64,000 nucleotides of DNA from FEB-25 sp963822175. Its GTDB lineage: Bacteria; Chloroflexota; Anaerolineae; Anaerolineales; UBA4823. Every line of letters starts with the position of its first letter. The stretch's first letter is position 1. The DNA lies in contig CAWGGJ010000008.1 in NCBI GenBank assembly GCA_963822175.1, forward strand, positions 682,001-746,000, given 5' to 3'. A program made the position numbers and the translations under genes. The notes under the pieces are model-generated. The model ran no database searches and was not told the DNA's origin. It saw nothing but the letters and a program-made list of their open reading frames with translations. Shown here piece after piece: positions 36,226 to 42,864 of this stretch.

Positions 36226-37350
36226 TCAAGATAAAGTAATAACACCGTCTTTCAAACGCTGCATCCAACGTTTGCGCGGGTCACCATCGAGAGATTTCGG
36301 TTCTTTAACCAGGCGTCGAATCTCGCCCAGGATTTCATCCGGATATGGAACGATGCCGCCCACCCGGGCATAGAATTCAATCGGAACACGGCCTTTCACT
36401 GCCATCTTCACATCTTCCAGCATCTGCCCGGTATTCATCTCGGTAACTAAAATGCCTTGCATTGTTTTTGTCAATTCTTCGATCTTTTCATATGGGAACG
36501 GGCTGAGAGAAATGGGTCGGAATAAACCCACCTTGATACCTTGAGCACGAGCGTTACGGACCGCAGTCAATGCAATGCGACCCGCAGTGCCAAAGCCAAT
36601 TACCACATATTCAGCATCATCCAGGAAATACCCCTTATAGCGGATCTCATTGGCTTTAATGCGGTACCAGGTGTCGAGAATCCTGTGGTTATAGATTTCC
36701 TCAAGGGATGGGTCGATTAAAATCGAGGTTAGGATTCGTTGCTCACGGTTCAAGCACCCATCGGTTGCCCAATCAGGTGTGATGGTTCTCAGAGGGCGCA
36801 TTTCGGGCAGTTCTGCAGGTTCCATCATCTGGCCAATGCTGCCATCTGCCATCACCACGCAGATGTTGCGGTATTTCTCGGCCAGGTCAAATGCCAGGAC
36901 TGTCAGGTCGATCGCCTCCTGAACGGAAGCTGGAGCAAGTACAATAGGATGGTAATCTCCATGCCCTCCACCATGGACAAGCTGGTTATAATCGCCCTGG
37001 GAAGGAGCAATATTCCCAAGACCAGGTCCCCCACGGACGACATCAATTAATACCATGGGTACTTCAGTACCTGCAATATAGGATAAACCTTCCATCATTA
37101 AACTGACACCTGGACTGGATGATGAAGTCATCACACGAGCACCTGTGCATGCCGCGCCATAGACCATGTTGATGGCAGCAACCTCACTCTCTGCTTGTAG
37201 AAATACGCGTTTTAATTCCGGCATGCGATGAGACATCCACTCCAGCAGCTCAGTTTGAGGAGTGATCGGATAACCAAAGTAGGCTTCAACACCGGCGCGT
37301 ACCGATGCTTCAGCCATGGCGAAATTACCTTCCAAAAATTCTTTTGCCAT
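36226..37350 (-). CDS. 2-oxoacid:ferredoxin oxidoreductase, alpha subunit (VorB/KorA-like)
   Basis: A 374-aa protein starting MAKEFLEGNFAMAEASV. The alpha-domain motif YFGYPITPQTELLEWM, EVAAINMVYGAACTGAR, MTSSSSPGVSLMMEGLSYIAG and RGGPGLGN are clear. Sequence style is close to chains annotated as 3-methyl-2-oxobutanoate dehydrogenase subunit VorB, so branched-chain or 2-oxoglutarate substrates are likelier than pyruvate, but this cannot be settled by eye. ATG 37350 has AGGAGA upstream; the longer frame to 37470 overlaps the ferredoxin gene and lacks homology. Confidence 0.92.
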   Translation of the reverse strand: MAKEFLEGNFAMAEASVRAGVEAYFGYPITPQTELLEWMSHRMPELKRVFLQAESEVAAINMVYGAACTGARVMTSSSSPGVSLMMEGLSYIAGTEVPMVLIDVVRGGPGLGNIAPSQGDYNQLVHGGGHGDYHPIVLAPASVQEAIDLTVLAFDLAEKYRNICVVMADGSIGQMMEPAELPEMRPLRTITPDWATDGCLNREQRILTSILIDPSLEEIYNHRILDTWYRIKANEIRYKGYFLDDAEYVVIGFGTAGRIALTAVRNARAQGIKVGLFRPISLSPFPYEKIEELTKTMQGILVTEMNTGQMLEDVKMAVKGRVPIEFYARVGGIVPYPDEILGEIRRLVKEPKSLDGDPRKRWMQRLKDGVITLS

Positions 37351-37360
37351 GGAAATTCTC

Positions 37361-37615
37361 CTATGAGGTTTCTGATTCGACTTTGGCAGTTTTGACAGGT
37401 GCTTCGCGATATACCGTAAGGGCAGCCTCAGGACAGACAATAGCACAAATGCCACATCCGGTGCAACCATCCATGGTCAGGATGACTGGGTGATAACCTT
37501 TGGGTGTCAGCCTTACCATATCAAGCGCCATTACGTGTTGAGGGCATTCATTAACACACAACTCACAACCTTTGCAGAATATTTCGTCGACTTCGATCCA
37601 TCCCTTAACGGGCAT
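37361..37615 (-). CDS. 2[4Fe-4S] ferredoxin-like delta subunit of the oxidoreductase
   Basis: An 84-aa protein with two cluster motifs, CKGCELCVNECP and CTGCGICAIVCP, each C-x2-C-x2-C-x3-C-P. It carries electrons from the thiamine site to free ferredoxin. The start is placed at ATG 37615 because the perfect GGAGG (37623-37627) is 7 nt away, whereas it lies only 1 nt from the other ATG at 37621. It is the first gene of the delta-alpha-beta-gamma operon. Confidence 0.93.
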   Translation of the reverse strand: MPVKGWIEVDEIFCKGCELCVNECPQHVMALDMVRLTPKGYHPVILTMDGCTGCGICAIVCPEAALTVYREAPVKTAKVESETS

Positions 37616-37741
37616 TGCCATACCTCCTAAACTAATTATATAATTTGGATAGATTCAACCAAGATTATCTTTAATTATAAACCTTCATGTCAGTGTAATC
37701 TGTCATATTACCAAAGATACAAAAGTCCTCAGATTTAACTG

Positions 37742-37786
37742 TGTCAACCCAAAGTAGAAATGTTCCTATTCCAGTTTGGGTTGACA
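37742..37786. promoter_or_regulatory. 12-bp perfect inverted repeat overlapping the rplU -35 box
   Basis: TGTCAACCCAAA (37742-37753) and TTTGGGTTGACA (37775-37786) are exact inverse copies 21 nt apart. The right arm contains the rplU -35 TTGACA. The left arm presents TTGACA on the minus strand, toward the oxidoreductase operon, but no good -10 follows there. It is an operator candidate in the 390-nt divergent gap. The part of the gap from 37628 to 37741 shows nothing else. Confidence 0.6.
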
Positions 37787-37809
37787 GGAGAAAATATCCC
37801 TATTATAAT
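37781..37809 (+). promoter_or_regulatory. Consensus sigma70 promoter of the ribosomal protein operon
   Basis: A perfect TTGACA, 17-nt spacer and perfect TATAAT. The start site would be near 37816, giving a leader of about 190 nt before rplU. Confidence 0.85.
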
Positions 37810-37815
37810 GCAGCC

Positions 37816-38005
37816 CTCAATGCACCGGCAAGTTTGCTAGGTGCCCCGGGAACCTATCCGGGGCATTCTCTTGTAAAATGCCAGGTAGATTAAAAACCAT
37901 ATCCCCAACTTCCCCAAATGTTTGCGTTGTGTAGGGTTTTTCCAAAAGCTCTACCGTAAAAAAGGAACGCGGACATTCCGGTGAAGTGAAGCTTGGAGGA
38001 AGCTT
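37816..38005 (+). promoter_or_regulatory. Structured rplU 5' leader (possible L21-type autoregulatory leader)
   Basis: The leader has a GC-rich hairpin TGCCCCGG / CCGGGGCA (37842-37849, 37858-37865) followed by TTCTCTTGT, and a second hairpin at 37931-37954 (GTAGGG... / ...CTCTAC, with G-U pairs). A third closes around the ribosome site: AAGCTT (37989-37994), GGAGG in a 5-nt loop, AAGCTT (38000-38005), with ATG immediately after. Ribosomal protein leaders upstream of L21 are known in bacteria; whether this matches a described family needs a covariance search. Confidence 0.55.
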
Positions 38006-38323
38006 ATGAAGTATGCAATTGTTGAAGATGGCGGAAAACAATACAAGGCCGTCATCGGTGAATCCATCGAAGTGGACCGTTATCCATTAGAGGTGGGAGC
38101 GGAAATCGACATGGAACGGGTGCTCCTGATATCAGATGGCGAGAATGTCAAAGTAGGAACACCATTCATTCAGGGAGCAAAAATTCAGGCGACAGTTCTT
38201 GCCCAGGTAAAAGGCCCCAAGATTGTCGTTTTTCGATACAAAGCCAAAGAGCGTATCCGAACAAAAACAGGCCATCGGCAACAATACACGAAGGTTCGCA
38301 TTGATGCGATCACTGAGGAATAG
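38006..38323 (+). CDS. rplU: 50S ribosomal protein L21
   Basis: A 105-aa L21 of normal length, beginning MKYAIVEDGGKQYKA and ending with KERIRTKTGHRQQYTKVRI. It binds 23S rRNA in the large subunit. It is the first gene of rplU-rpmA-rpmE, with the structured leader upstream; L27 follows by 10 nt. Confidence 0.98.
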   Translation: MKYAIVEDGGKQYKAVIGESIEVDRYPLEVGAEIDMERVLLISDGENVKVGTPFIQGAKIQATVLAQVKGPKIVVFRYKAKERIRTKTGHRQQYTKVRIDAITEE

Positions 38324-38333
38324 GAGATAGACA

Positions 38334-38597
38334 ATGGCACATAAAAAAGGTGGCGGTTCCAGCCGCAACGGACGCGATAGCCAGGGTCAGCGCCTGGGTG
38401 TGAAGAAATATAGTGGTGAGTTTGTACTCGCCGGGAATATTCTGGTTCGTCAGCACGGAACCCATATCAAACCCGGTAATAATGTCATGGTAGGCAAGGA
38501 TGATACCCTGTTTGCCATCATCGATGGATATGTTTTATATGAGACTATCCGTGATGACCGTAAAAGAGTCAGTGTCTTACCTGCGAAGGCAGAGTAA
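38334..38597 (+). CDS. rpmA: 50S ribosomal protein L27
   Basis: An 87-aa L27, MAHKKGGGSSRNGRDS then QRLGVKKY, of usual length. The N-terminus starts directly with the mature AHKKGGGS form and shows no cleavable extension of the Firmicutes type. The tail reaches near the peptidyl-transferase centre in known ribosomes. It has GGAGATAGACA upstream and is co-transcribed with rplU. Confidence 0.98.
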   Translation: MAHKKGGGSSRNGRDSQGQRLGVKKYSGEFVLAGNILVRQHGTHIKPGNNVMVGKDDTLFAIIDGYVLYETIRDDRKRVSVLPAKAE

Positions 38598-38625
38598 GTG
38601 GTTTAATATTTGAAAGGAAATCATT

Positions 38626-39099
38626 ATGAAGGAAGGTATTCATCCAACTTATTTTCCAGATGCGCAGATCGTCTGTGCATGTGGTAACACTTGGACTACC
38701 GGTTCGACCAAGAAGGTAATCCACACAGATGTGTGTTCCAAATGCCATCCATTTTTTACTGGTGAACAACGTATCGTTGACACTGAAGGACAGGTGGATC
38801 GTTTCTATAAAAAATTGCAAGTTCGCCAACAGTATATCGATGACAAATCAGCCCGTGAATCTGCCCGAACATCCCCTGAGCGCCCGATCGCTGAGCTTGG
38901 TATAGGTAACCGTGCGACGGAAGCCCTGGCAAAAGCCAATATCACTAAAGTTGGCCAGGTTATGGAGCTTTTAGAGAATGGTGAGGCAGGAATCCTGGCA
39001 GTTGATGGGTTTGGCAGAAAATCCCTTGCTGATTTGAAGAAACGTTTACGCCAGTTTGGGTACGAGTTACCTGAAGCAGCCCAGGAAATTGTCGTTTGA
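38626..39099 (+). CDS. rpmE: 50S ribosomal protein L31 fused to an RNA polymerase alpha-CTD-like domain
   Basis: A 157-aa protein, more than twice the usual L31 length. Residues 1-70 are a zinc-type L31 with C17, C19, C37 and C40 (CACGN, VCSKCHPFFTG). After an Arg/Ser linker, residues about 86-150 read like the alpha C-terminal domain: RPIAELGIGNRATEALAKA, then VDGFGRKSLADLKKRLRQFG. Compared with E. coli alpha, the DNA-contact positions R265, K298 and S299 appear kept (NRATEAL, GRKSL), while N268 is Glu. It has an AAAGGAAA site and lies 28 nt after rpmA. The domain could bind RNA, DNA or a transcription factor; this is inference. Confidence 0.9.
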   Translation: MKEGIHPTYFPDAQIVCACGNTWTTGSTKKVIHTDVCSKCHPFFTGEQRIVDTEGQVDRFYKKLQVRQQYIDDKSARESARTSPERPIAELGIGNRATEALAKANITKVGQVMELLENGEAGILAVDGFGRKSLADLKKRLRQFGYELPEAAQEIVV

Positions 39100-39131
39100 G
39101 CTTGCAACTAATCTGATTTCAGTTACACTTA

Positions 39132-39160
39132 ACAGGCAGACGTATCCCGCGTCTGCCTGT
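39132..39160 (+). terminator. Hairpin after rpmE, probable terminator
   Basis: 11-bp stem ACAGGCAGACG / CGTCTGCCTGT with a 7-nt loop (TATCCCG). Only TTG follows rather than a long T run, so termination may be partial. Confidence 0.55.
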
Positions 39161-39221
39161 TTGCTAACGCGAGATGTCGGGAGAAGCTGTAATGATGGCT
39201 AGTATAGTATAGGAGGCGAAT

Positions 39222-39793
39222 ATGGCACAGCATGCAGGCTCAATTGAAGTGATTACTGGTTCTATGTTTTGTGGGAAAACTGACGAATTGATCCGTCGTT
39301 TACGACGCGCAACAATCGCACGACAGAAAGTCCAGGTTTTAAGCCAGCCATCGATTTCCGCTATGCTGTGCGTAAAGTCACTTCTCACGCAGGTAGCGAT
39401 TTTGAAGCCATACCTATTGAACAAGCTGGTGAGCTACTAGCCCACCTGGATGCGGATACAACAGTTGTAGCTGTTGATGAGGCCCAATTCTTTGATTACC
39501 AGATCATCGATATTGTCCAAAAATTGGCAGACAAGGGTATTCGTGTCATCGTAGCTGGCCTGGATACTGATTTTCGGGGGGAGCCATTTGGTCCAATGCC
39601 GGTATTGATGGCCAAGGCAGAGCATGTAGACAAACTGCAAGCAATCTGCATGGTGTGTGGTGAACCAGCATCGCGTACGCAAAGGATTATCAATGGAAAA
39701 CCTGCCAGGTTCGATGAGCCTGTTGTTATTATTGGTGCTGCAGAGATGTATGAAGCACGGTGTCGGCAACATCATGAAGTTCCTAAGGAGTGA
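39222..39793 (+). CDS. tdk: Thymidine kinase, interrupted by a 1-nt frameshift
   Basis: The first frame (39222 to about 39340) gives the P-loop GSMFCGKTDELIRRLRRA and ARQKVQV. The second (about 39340-39793) gives FRYAVRKVTSHAG, the VVAVDEAQFF Walker B-like motif, the lasso FRGEPFGPMP and a zinc site with CMVC and CRQHH. One extra T in the T4 run at 39337-39340 joins them as VQVFKPAIDFRYAVRK and gives 190 aa, normal for type II TK. It phosphorylates thymidine in salvage. Both halves are well conserved, so an assembly error is likelier than decay. It precedes hpt by 3 nt. Confidence 0.92.
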
Positions 39794-39796
39794 ACT

Positions 39797-40354
39797 ATGC
39801 AGGATTATCATGAATTTCTTGATGAAATATTGATCCCCGAAGATGAATTGCAAAAGCGCATCGCTGAATTGGGAAGTGAGATCAGTCGAGATTATATAGG
39901 TAAAGAACTGCTCCTGGTATGCATCTTACGTGGGGGTGTCATGTTCCTGACCGATCTCATGCGCCATATTTCTATCCCGCACATGGTCGATTTTATGTCC
40001 GTCTCATCCTATGGTGCCGGCGCGAGGCGATCCAGAGGGCAATCGCGCATTACCTTGGATCTTATTACCGATATTCACAATCTGCATGTTTTGTTGGTGG
40101 AAGATATCGTCGATAGTGGCTATACCGTTAAAGCTGTTCTTGAATTATTAAGCGGAAGGCAACCGAAAAGTTTGAAGGTATGCGTATTACTGGATAAGGC
40201 TGAACGCCGCGAAGTGGAAGTCGCGATTGATTACTGTGGATTTGTTATCCCCGACAAGTTTGTATTTGGTTATGGCCTGGATGCAGATGAATATTATCGT
40301 AACCTTCCATTTATTGGGGTCCTGGCGACTGATAAGTACAATCCAGGCGAATAA
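39797..40354 (+). CDS. hpt: Hypoxanthine (guanine) phosphoribosyltransferase
   Basis: A 185-aa type I PRTase. The PRPP loop LLVEDIVDSGYT is clear, with CILRGGVMFLTDLMRH and the C-terminal VIPDKFVFGYGLDADEYYRNLPFIG. It salvages hypoxanthine and guanine to nucleotides. AAGGAG lies inside the tdk stop region, so tdk and hpt form a nucleoside/nucleobase salvage pair. Confidence 0.96.
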   Translation: MQDYHEFLDEILIPEDELQKRIAELGSEISRDYIGKELLLVCILRGGVMFLTDLMRHISIPHMVDFMSVSSYGAGARRSRGQSRITLDLITDIHNLHVLLVEDIVDSGYTVKAVLELLSGRQPKSLKVCVLLDKAERREVEVAIDYCGFVIPDKFVFGYGLDADEYYRNLPFIGVLATDKYNPGE

Positions 40355-40397
40355 TCTTTGTTCTGGCAAATATTAGATGCATTAGTAGCTGAAATCA

Positions 40398-41945
40398 ATG
40401 GATGAATTTCAGATAAGATTACGACAGCCATTGCTGGTGCATATCATCGAACTGCTTCCGGCTGATGAACCGATATACCTGGTTGGGGGTGCAATCCGTG
40501 ATGCTTTATTAAATCGTCCCAATTATGATCTTGATTTTGTGACTAATGGTGATGCGATGAAAATTGCTCGCACCCTGGCTAATAACCTTGGCGCGGCATA
40601 TTTTCCGCTGGACACGACGAGAAATATGGCCAGAATGGTTCTACGGCTCACAGATCAACCCGATGTTCAAACCAGTGATTCAATTCGTATAGATTTTTCT
40701 ACATTTCAGGGATCGGACCTTATTGACGACCTTCGTTTGCGTGATTTCACTATGAACGCCATGGCAGTGGAGATCCATAGCCTTGAAAACCTGATCGATC
40801 CTCTTGGCGGGGCAGAAGACCTGGTAGCTAAGCGATTGCAGACATGTTCCGAGAAGTCCTTTATTAATGATCCAGTACGAATTTTGCGAGCTGTGAGATT
40901 TTCTGTTGGTCTTGACTTAAGGATTCCTTCAGAAACAGTGCAATTAATCCGACAAGCAGTGGATTTGTTACCCGAAGTATCAGCAGAGAGATTACGCGAT
41001 GAACTTTTTCGTCTCCTAACACAGGCGAATGTTAGTACATCGTTGAGGATTTTAGATCGATTAAATGTCCTGCAGCATGTTTTACCTGAAGTGTGCGTAT
41101 TGAAATCCATTCAACAATCCCCTCCGCATATAATGGATGTTTGGGAGCATACCCTGGATTATCTTTCTCGCTTGGAAAACCTGCTGGAAATACTTTCACC
41201 TGCATACGACCCAGAAAGAGCAGGTAATTTGATATCAGGTATGCTTGCGTTGCGTCTTGGTCGTTTCCGGGCGCAACTTCAGGAACATTTTAATAACACA
41301 TTAAATCCAGACCGATCCCATCGTGGTTTGCTCTTCCTGGCGGGGACATATCATGATGTGGGTAAGTTGAAGACCCAATCCACGGATGAAACGGAAAAAA
41401 TCCGATTTCTAGAACACGAGCACATTGGGAGCAAGATAGCCGAGAATCGCGGATTGGCGTTGAAATTAAGCAATCTTGAAATTGAAAGGTTGGTTAAAAT
41501 AATCAAGCTACACATGCGACCATCGTTGCTTTCGCATGGAAATGAATTACCCAGTAAAAAAGCAGTATATCGATTCTTCCGTGACGCTGGCAGTGCAGGT
41601 GTGGATATTTGTATTTTATCCCTTGCTGATATTTTAGCAACATATGGTCCCACGCTTCCCCAGGAGAGATGGTCGAAACACCTGGATGTTGTGCGGATAT
41701 TACTCAGTGCGTGGTGGGAAGACAAGGATGAAATTGTTTTTCCTCGGCCATTGATCAATGGGGATCGGCTCATGGAAGAATTGGATTTACCACCTGGACC
41801 AACGATTGGATTCTTGTTGGAATCTATCCGCGAGGCGCAGGTTGGGGGTGACATTAATACTGTTGACGAAGCGATCGAGCTTGCTAATACCATCCTACGG
41901 GAAAATTTAAACAAAAAGACGGGCGGAGTAGAATCGCCCGTCTGA
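40398..41945 (+). CDS. CCA-adding enzyme / poly(A) polymerase-like nucleotidyltransferase with HD domain
   Basis: A 515-aa class II nucleotidyltransferase. The head has YLVGGAIRDALL and DLDFVT (metal-binding DxD), then RLRDFTMNAMAV, the ATP/CTP-discriminating region and RILRAVRFS. An HD domain (TYHDVGK, FLEHEHIGSKIAENR) fills the middle, and a C-terminal helical part follows. It may add CCA to tRNA 3' ends or make poly(A) tails; motif reading alone does not settle which. It ends in a hairpin that also terminates the opposite gene. Confidence 0.88.
   Translation: MDEFQIRLRQPLLVHIIELLPADEPIYLVGGAIRDALLNRPNYDLDFVTNGDAMKIARTLANNLGAAYFPLDTTRNMARMVLRLTDQPDVQTSDSIRIDFSTFQGSDLIDDLRLRDFTMNAMAVEIHSLENLIDPLGGAEDLVAKRLQTCSEKSFINDPVRILRAVRFSVGLDLRIPSETVQLIRQAVDLLPEVSAERLRDELFRLLTQANVSTSLRILDRLNVLQHVLPEVCVLKSIQQSPPHIMDVWEHTLDYLSRLENLLEILSPAYDPERAGNLISGMLALRLGRFRAQLQEHFNNTLNPDRSHRGLLFLAGTYHDVGKLKTQSTDETEKIRFLEHEHIGSKIAENRGLALKLSNLEIERLVKIIKLHMRPSLLSHGNELPSKKAVYRFFRDAGSAGVDICILSLADILATYGPTLPQERWSKHLDVVRILLSAWWEDKDEIVFPRPLINGDRLMEELDLPPGPTIGFLLESIREAQVGGDINTVDEAIELANTILRENLNKKTGGVESPV
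41913..41942 (-). terminator. Rho-independent terminator for the small CPxC protein gene
   Basis: 8-bp stem GACGGGCG / CGCCCGTC (41918-41925, 41935-41942). Read on the minus strand it is followed by TTTTTGT. It overlaps the last codons of the convergent nucleotidyltransferase gene. Confidence 0.78.
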
Positions 41946-41959
41946 GCAATCTGGTTATT

Positions 41960-42253
41960 TTAGGGGAATATTTCATCTAGAAATGGTAAATAGTACGAGC
42001 GACATCCAAGAGGGTGAGAGCATTCACCGATTGGCAGGTGGGGGACCTGGTCTTTTGGATAAGTGCCAGTCAAATTTTGGCAGGCTGGGCAGGCATCCTC
42101 AGGTACCACGACAACCACATACTTAATGCGTGGATTTGCTATCATCCGTTCGAGCGATTGTGCTGCTGGGGAAGTTTCCCACGTATCTGCTGATCGATCA
42201 TTCAACCGAAATTGTTGGTTCGATGATGGTTGTTCAGGTTTTTGGTTGGACAC
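41960..42253 (-). CDS. Small conserved Cys-rich protein of unknown function
   Basis: A 97-aa protein starting at GTG 42253, with AGGAG 8 nt upstream. The N-terminal 35 residues are polar and low in complexity. The C-terminal part has an ACPACQNLTGTYP motif followed by VPHLPIGECSHPLGCRSYYLP, giving four Cys and a His that could bind zinc. The CPxC...HP.GCR pattern recalls a zinc motif in phage minor head proteins, but no phage genes are nearby. I do not recognise a function. It has its own terminator. Confidence 0.65.
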   Translation of the reverse strand: MSNQKPEQPSSNQQFRLNDRSADTWETSPAAQSLERMIANPRIKYVVVVVPEDACPACQNLTGTYPKDQVPHLPIGECSHPLGCRSYYLPFLDEIFP

Positions 42254-42333
42254 GAGCTTAACTCCTGGGAATCAATATATTTCCTGATTCTACCCGATGA
42301 CGATGAAGAATCAAAGGTTAATTACCCTCGATA

Positions 42334-42756
42334 CTATTGAATAATTTGATTAAGAGGTTGAGTTTGCTTGGTCTTTGACCGGCGGGTTAACTTTTGAAGA
42401 TGGGCAATCAGTATTTCGGAGGAAAATGGTCGTGTCAGATAATCATCTGCCCCAGCATCCAGCCACAGAGCGACGGAATTTGGATCCGAGACTGCAGCAA
42501 GTACAAGTATGGGTACTTGACTGTAGGCACGGATTCTTTGACAAAGTTTCCACCCATTTGCAGATGGCTGCAGCGTGTTAATTATAATTACATCTGGATT
42601 CCAGGATTGAGAGGTTTTTATCCCCTCAGTACTTGAATTCACATTAATGACTTCAATGCCATATGGATTGAGCGATTGCTTGACAAGGTTTTCCCCAAGT
42701 GCATCCTGATCTATGATGAGCAATCGCATGGATGTAGGTATTGACATAGGCTGCAT
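42334..42756 (-). CDS. Pseudo-receiver domain protein
   Basis: A 140-aa single receiver fold. The beta-alpha pattern is intact (MRLLIIDQD, then PDVIIINTLQPSANGW, ILVLAA, DDYLTRPFS), but the phosphoacceptor Asp is Asn60, the conserved Thr is Ala, and the conserved Lys is Arg. Classical Asp phosphorylation is therefore unlikely. It diverges from the kinase cluster that starts at 42865. No ribosome site is visible; TAAAAT lies 9 nt before the ATG. It may act as a fixed-state or protein-binding module. Confidence 0.82.
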   Translation of the reverse strand: MQPMSIPTSMRLLIIDQDALGENLVKQSLNPYGIEVINVNSSTEGIKTSQSWNPDVIIINTLQPSANGWKLCQRIRAYSQVPILVLAAVSDPNSVALWLDAGADDYLTRPFSSEILIAHLQKLTRRSKTKQTQPLNQIIQ

Positions 42757-42765
42757 TATCTTTGC

Positions 42766-42771
42766 ATTTTA
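42766..42771 (-). promoter_or_regulatory. -10 box (TAAAAT) next to the pseudo-receiver start
   Basis: TAAAAT on the minus strand ends 9 nt before ATG 42756, with no Shine-Dalgarno, in the 108-nt divergent gap with the kinase cluster. Confidence 0.35.
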
Positions 42772-42864
42772 GCAGTTATTTACCAGGATTTACTTTACAT
42801 AATTGATAGGCTTGCATTAAGAGATAAGTCAGGATATGATACTAGAAGGATAGATTGGCCGAGT

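Noticed and set aside
37715..37747. Minus-strand promoter for the ferredoxin-oxidoreductase operon from the left arm TTGACA
   Set aside because: No acceptable -10 hexamer lies 16-18 nt downstream; only the inverted repeat itself is reported.
41351..41914. Open frame of 187 codons antisense to the nucleotidyltransferase gene
   Set aside because: Ser/Arg-rich shadow translation with no supporting signals.
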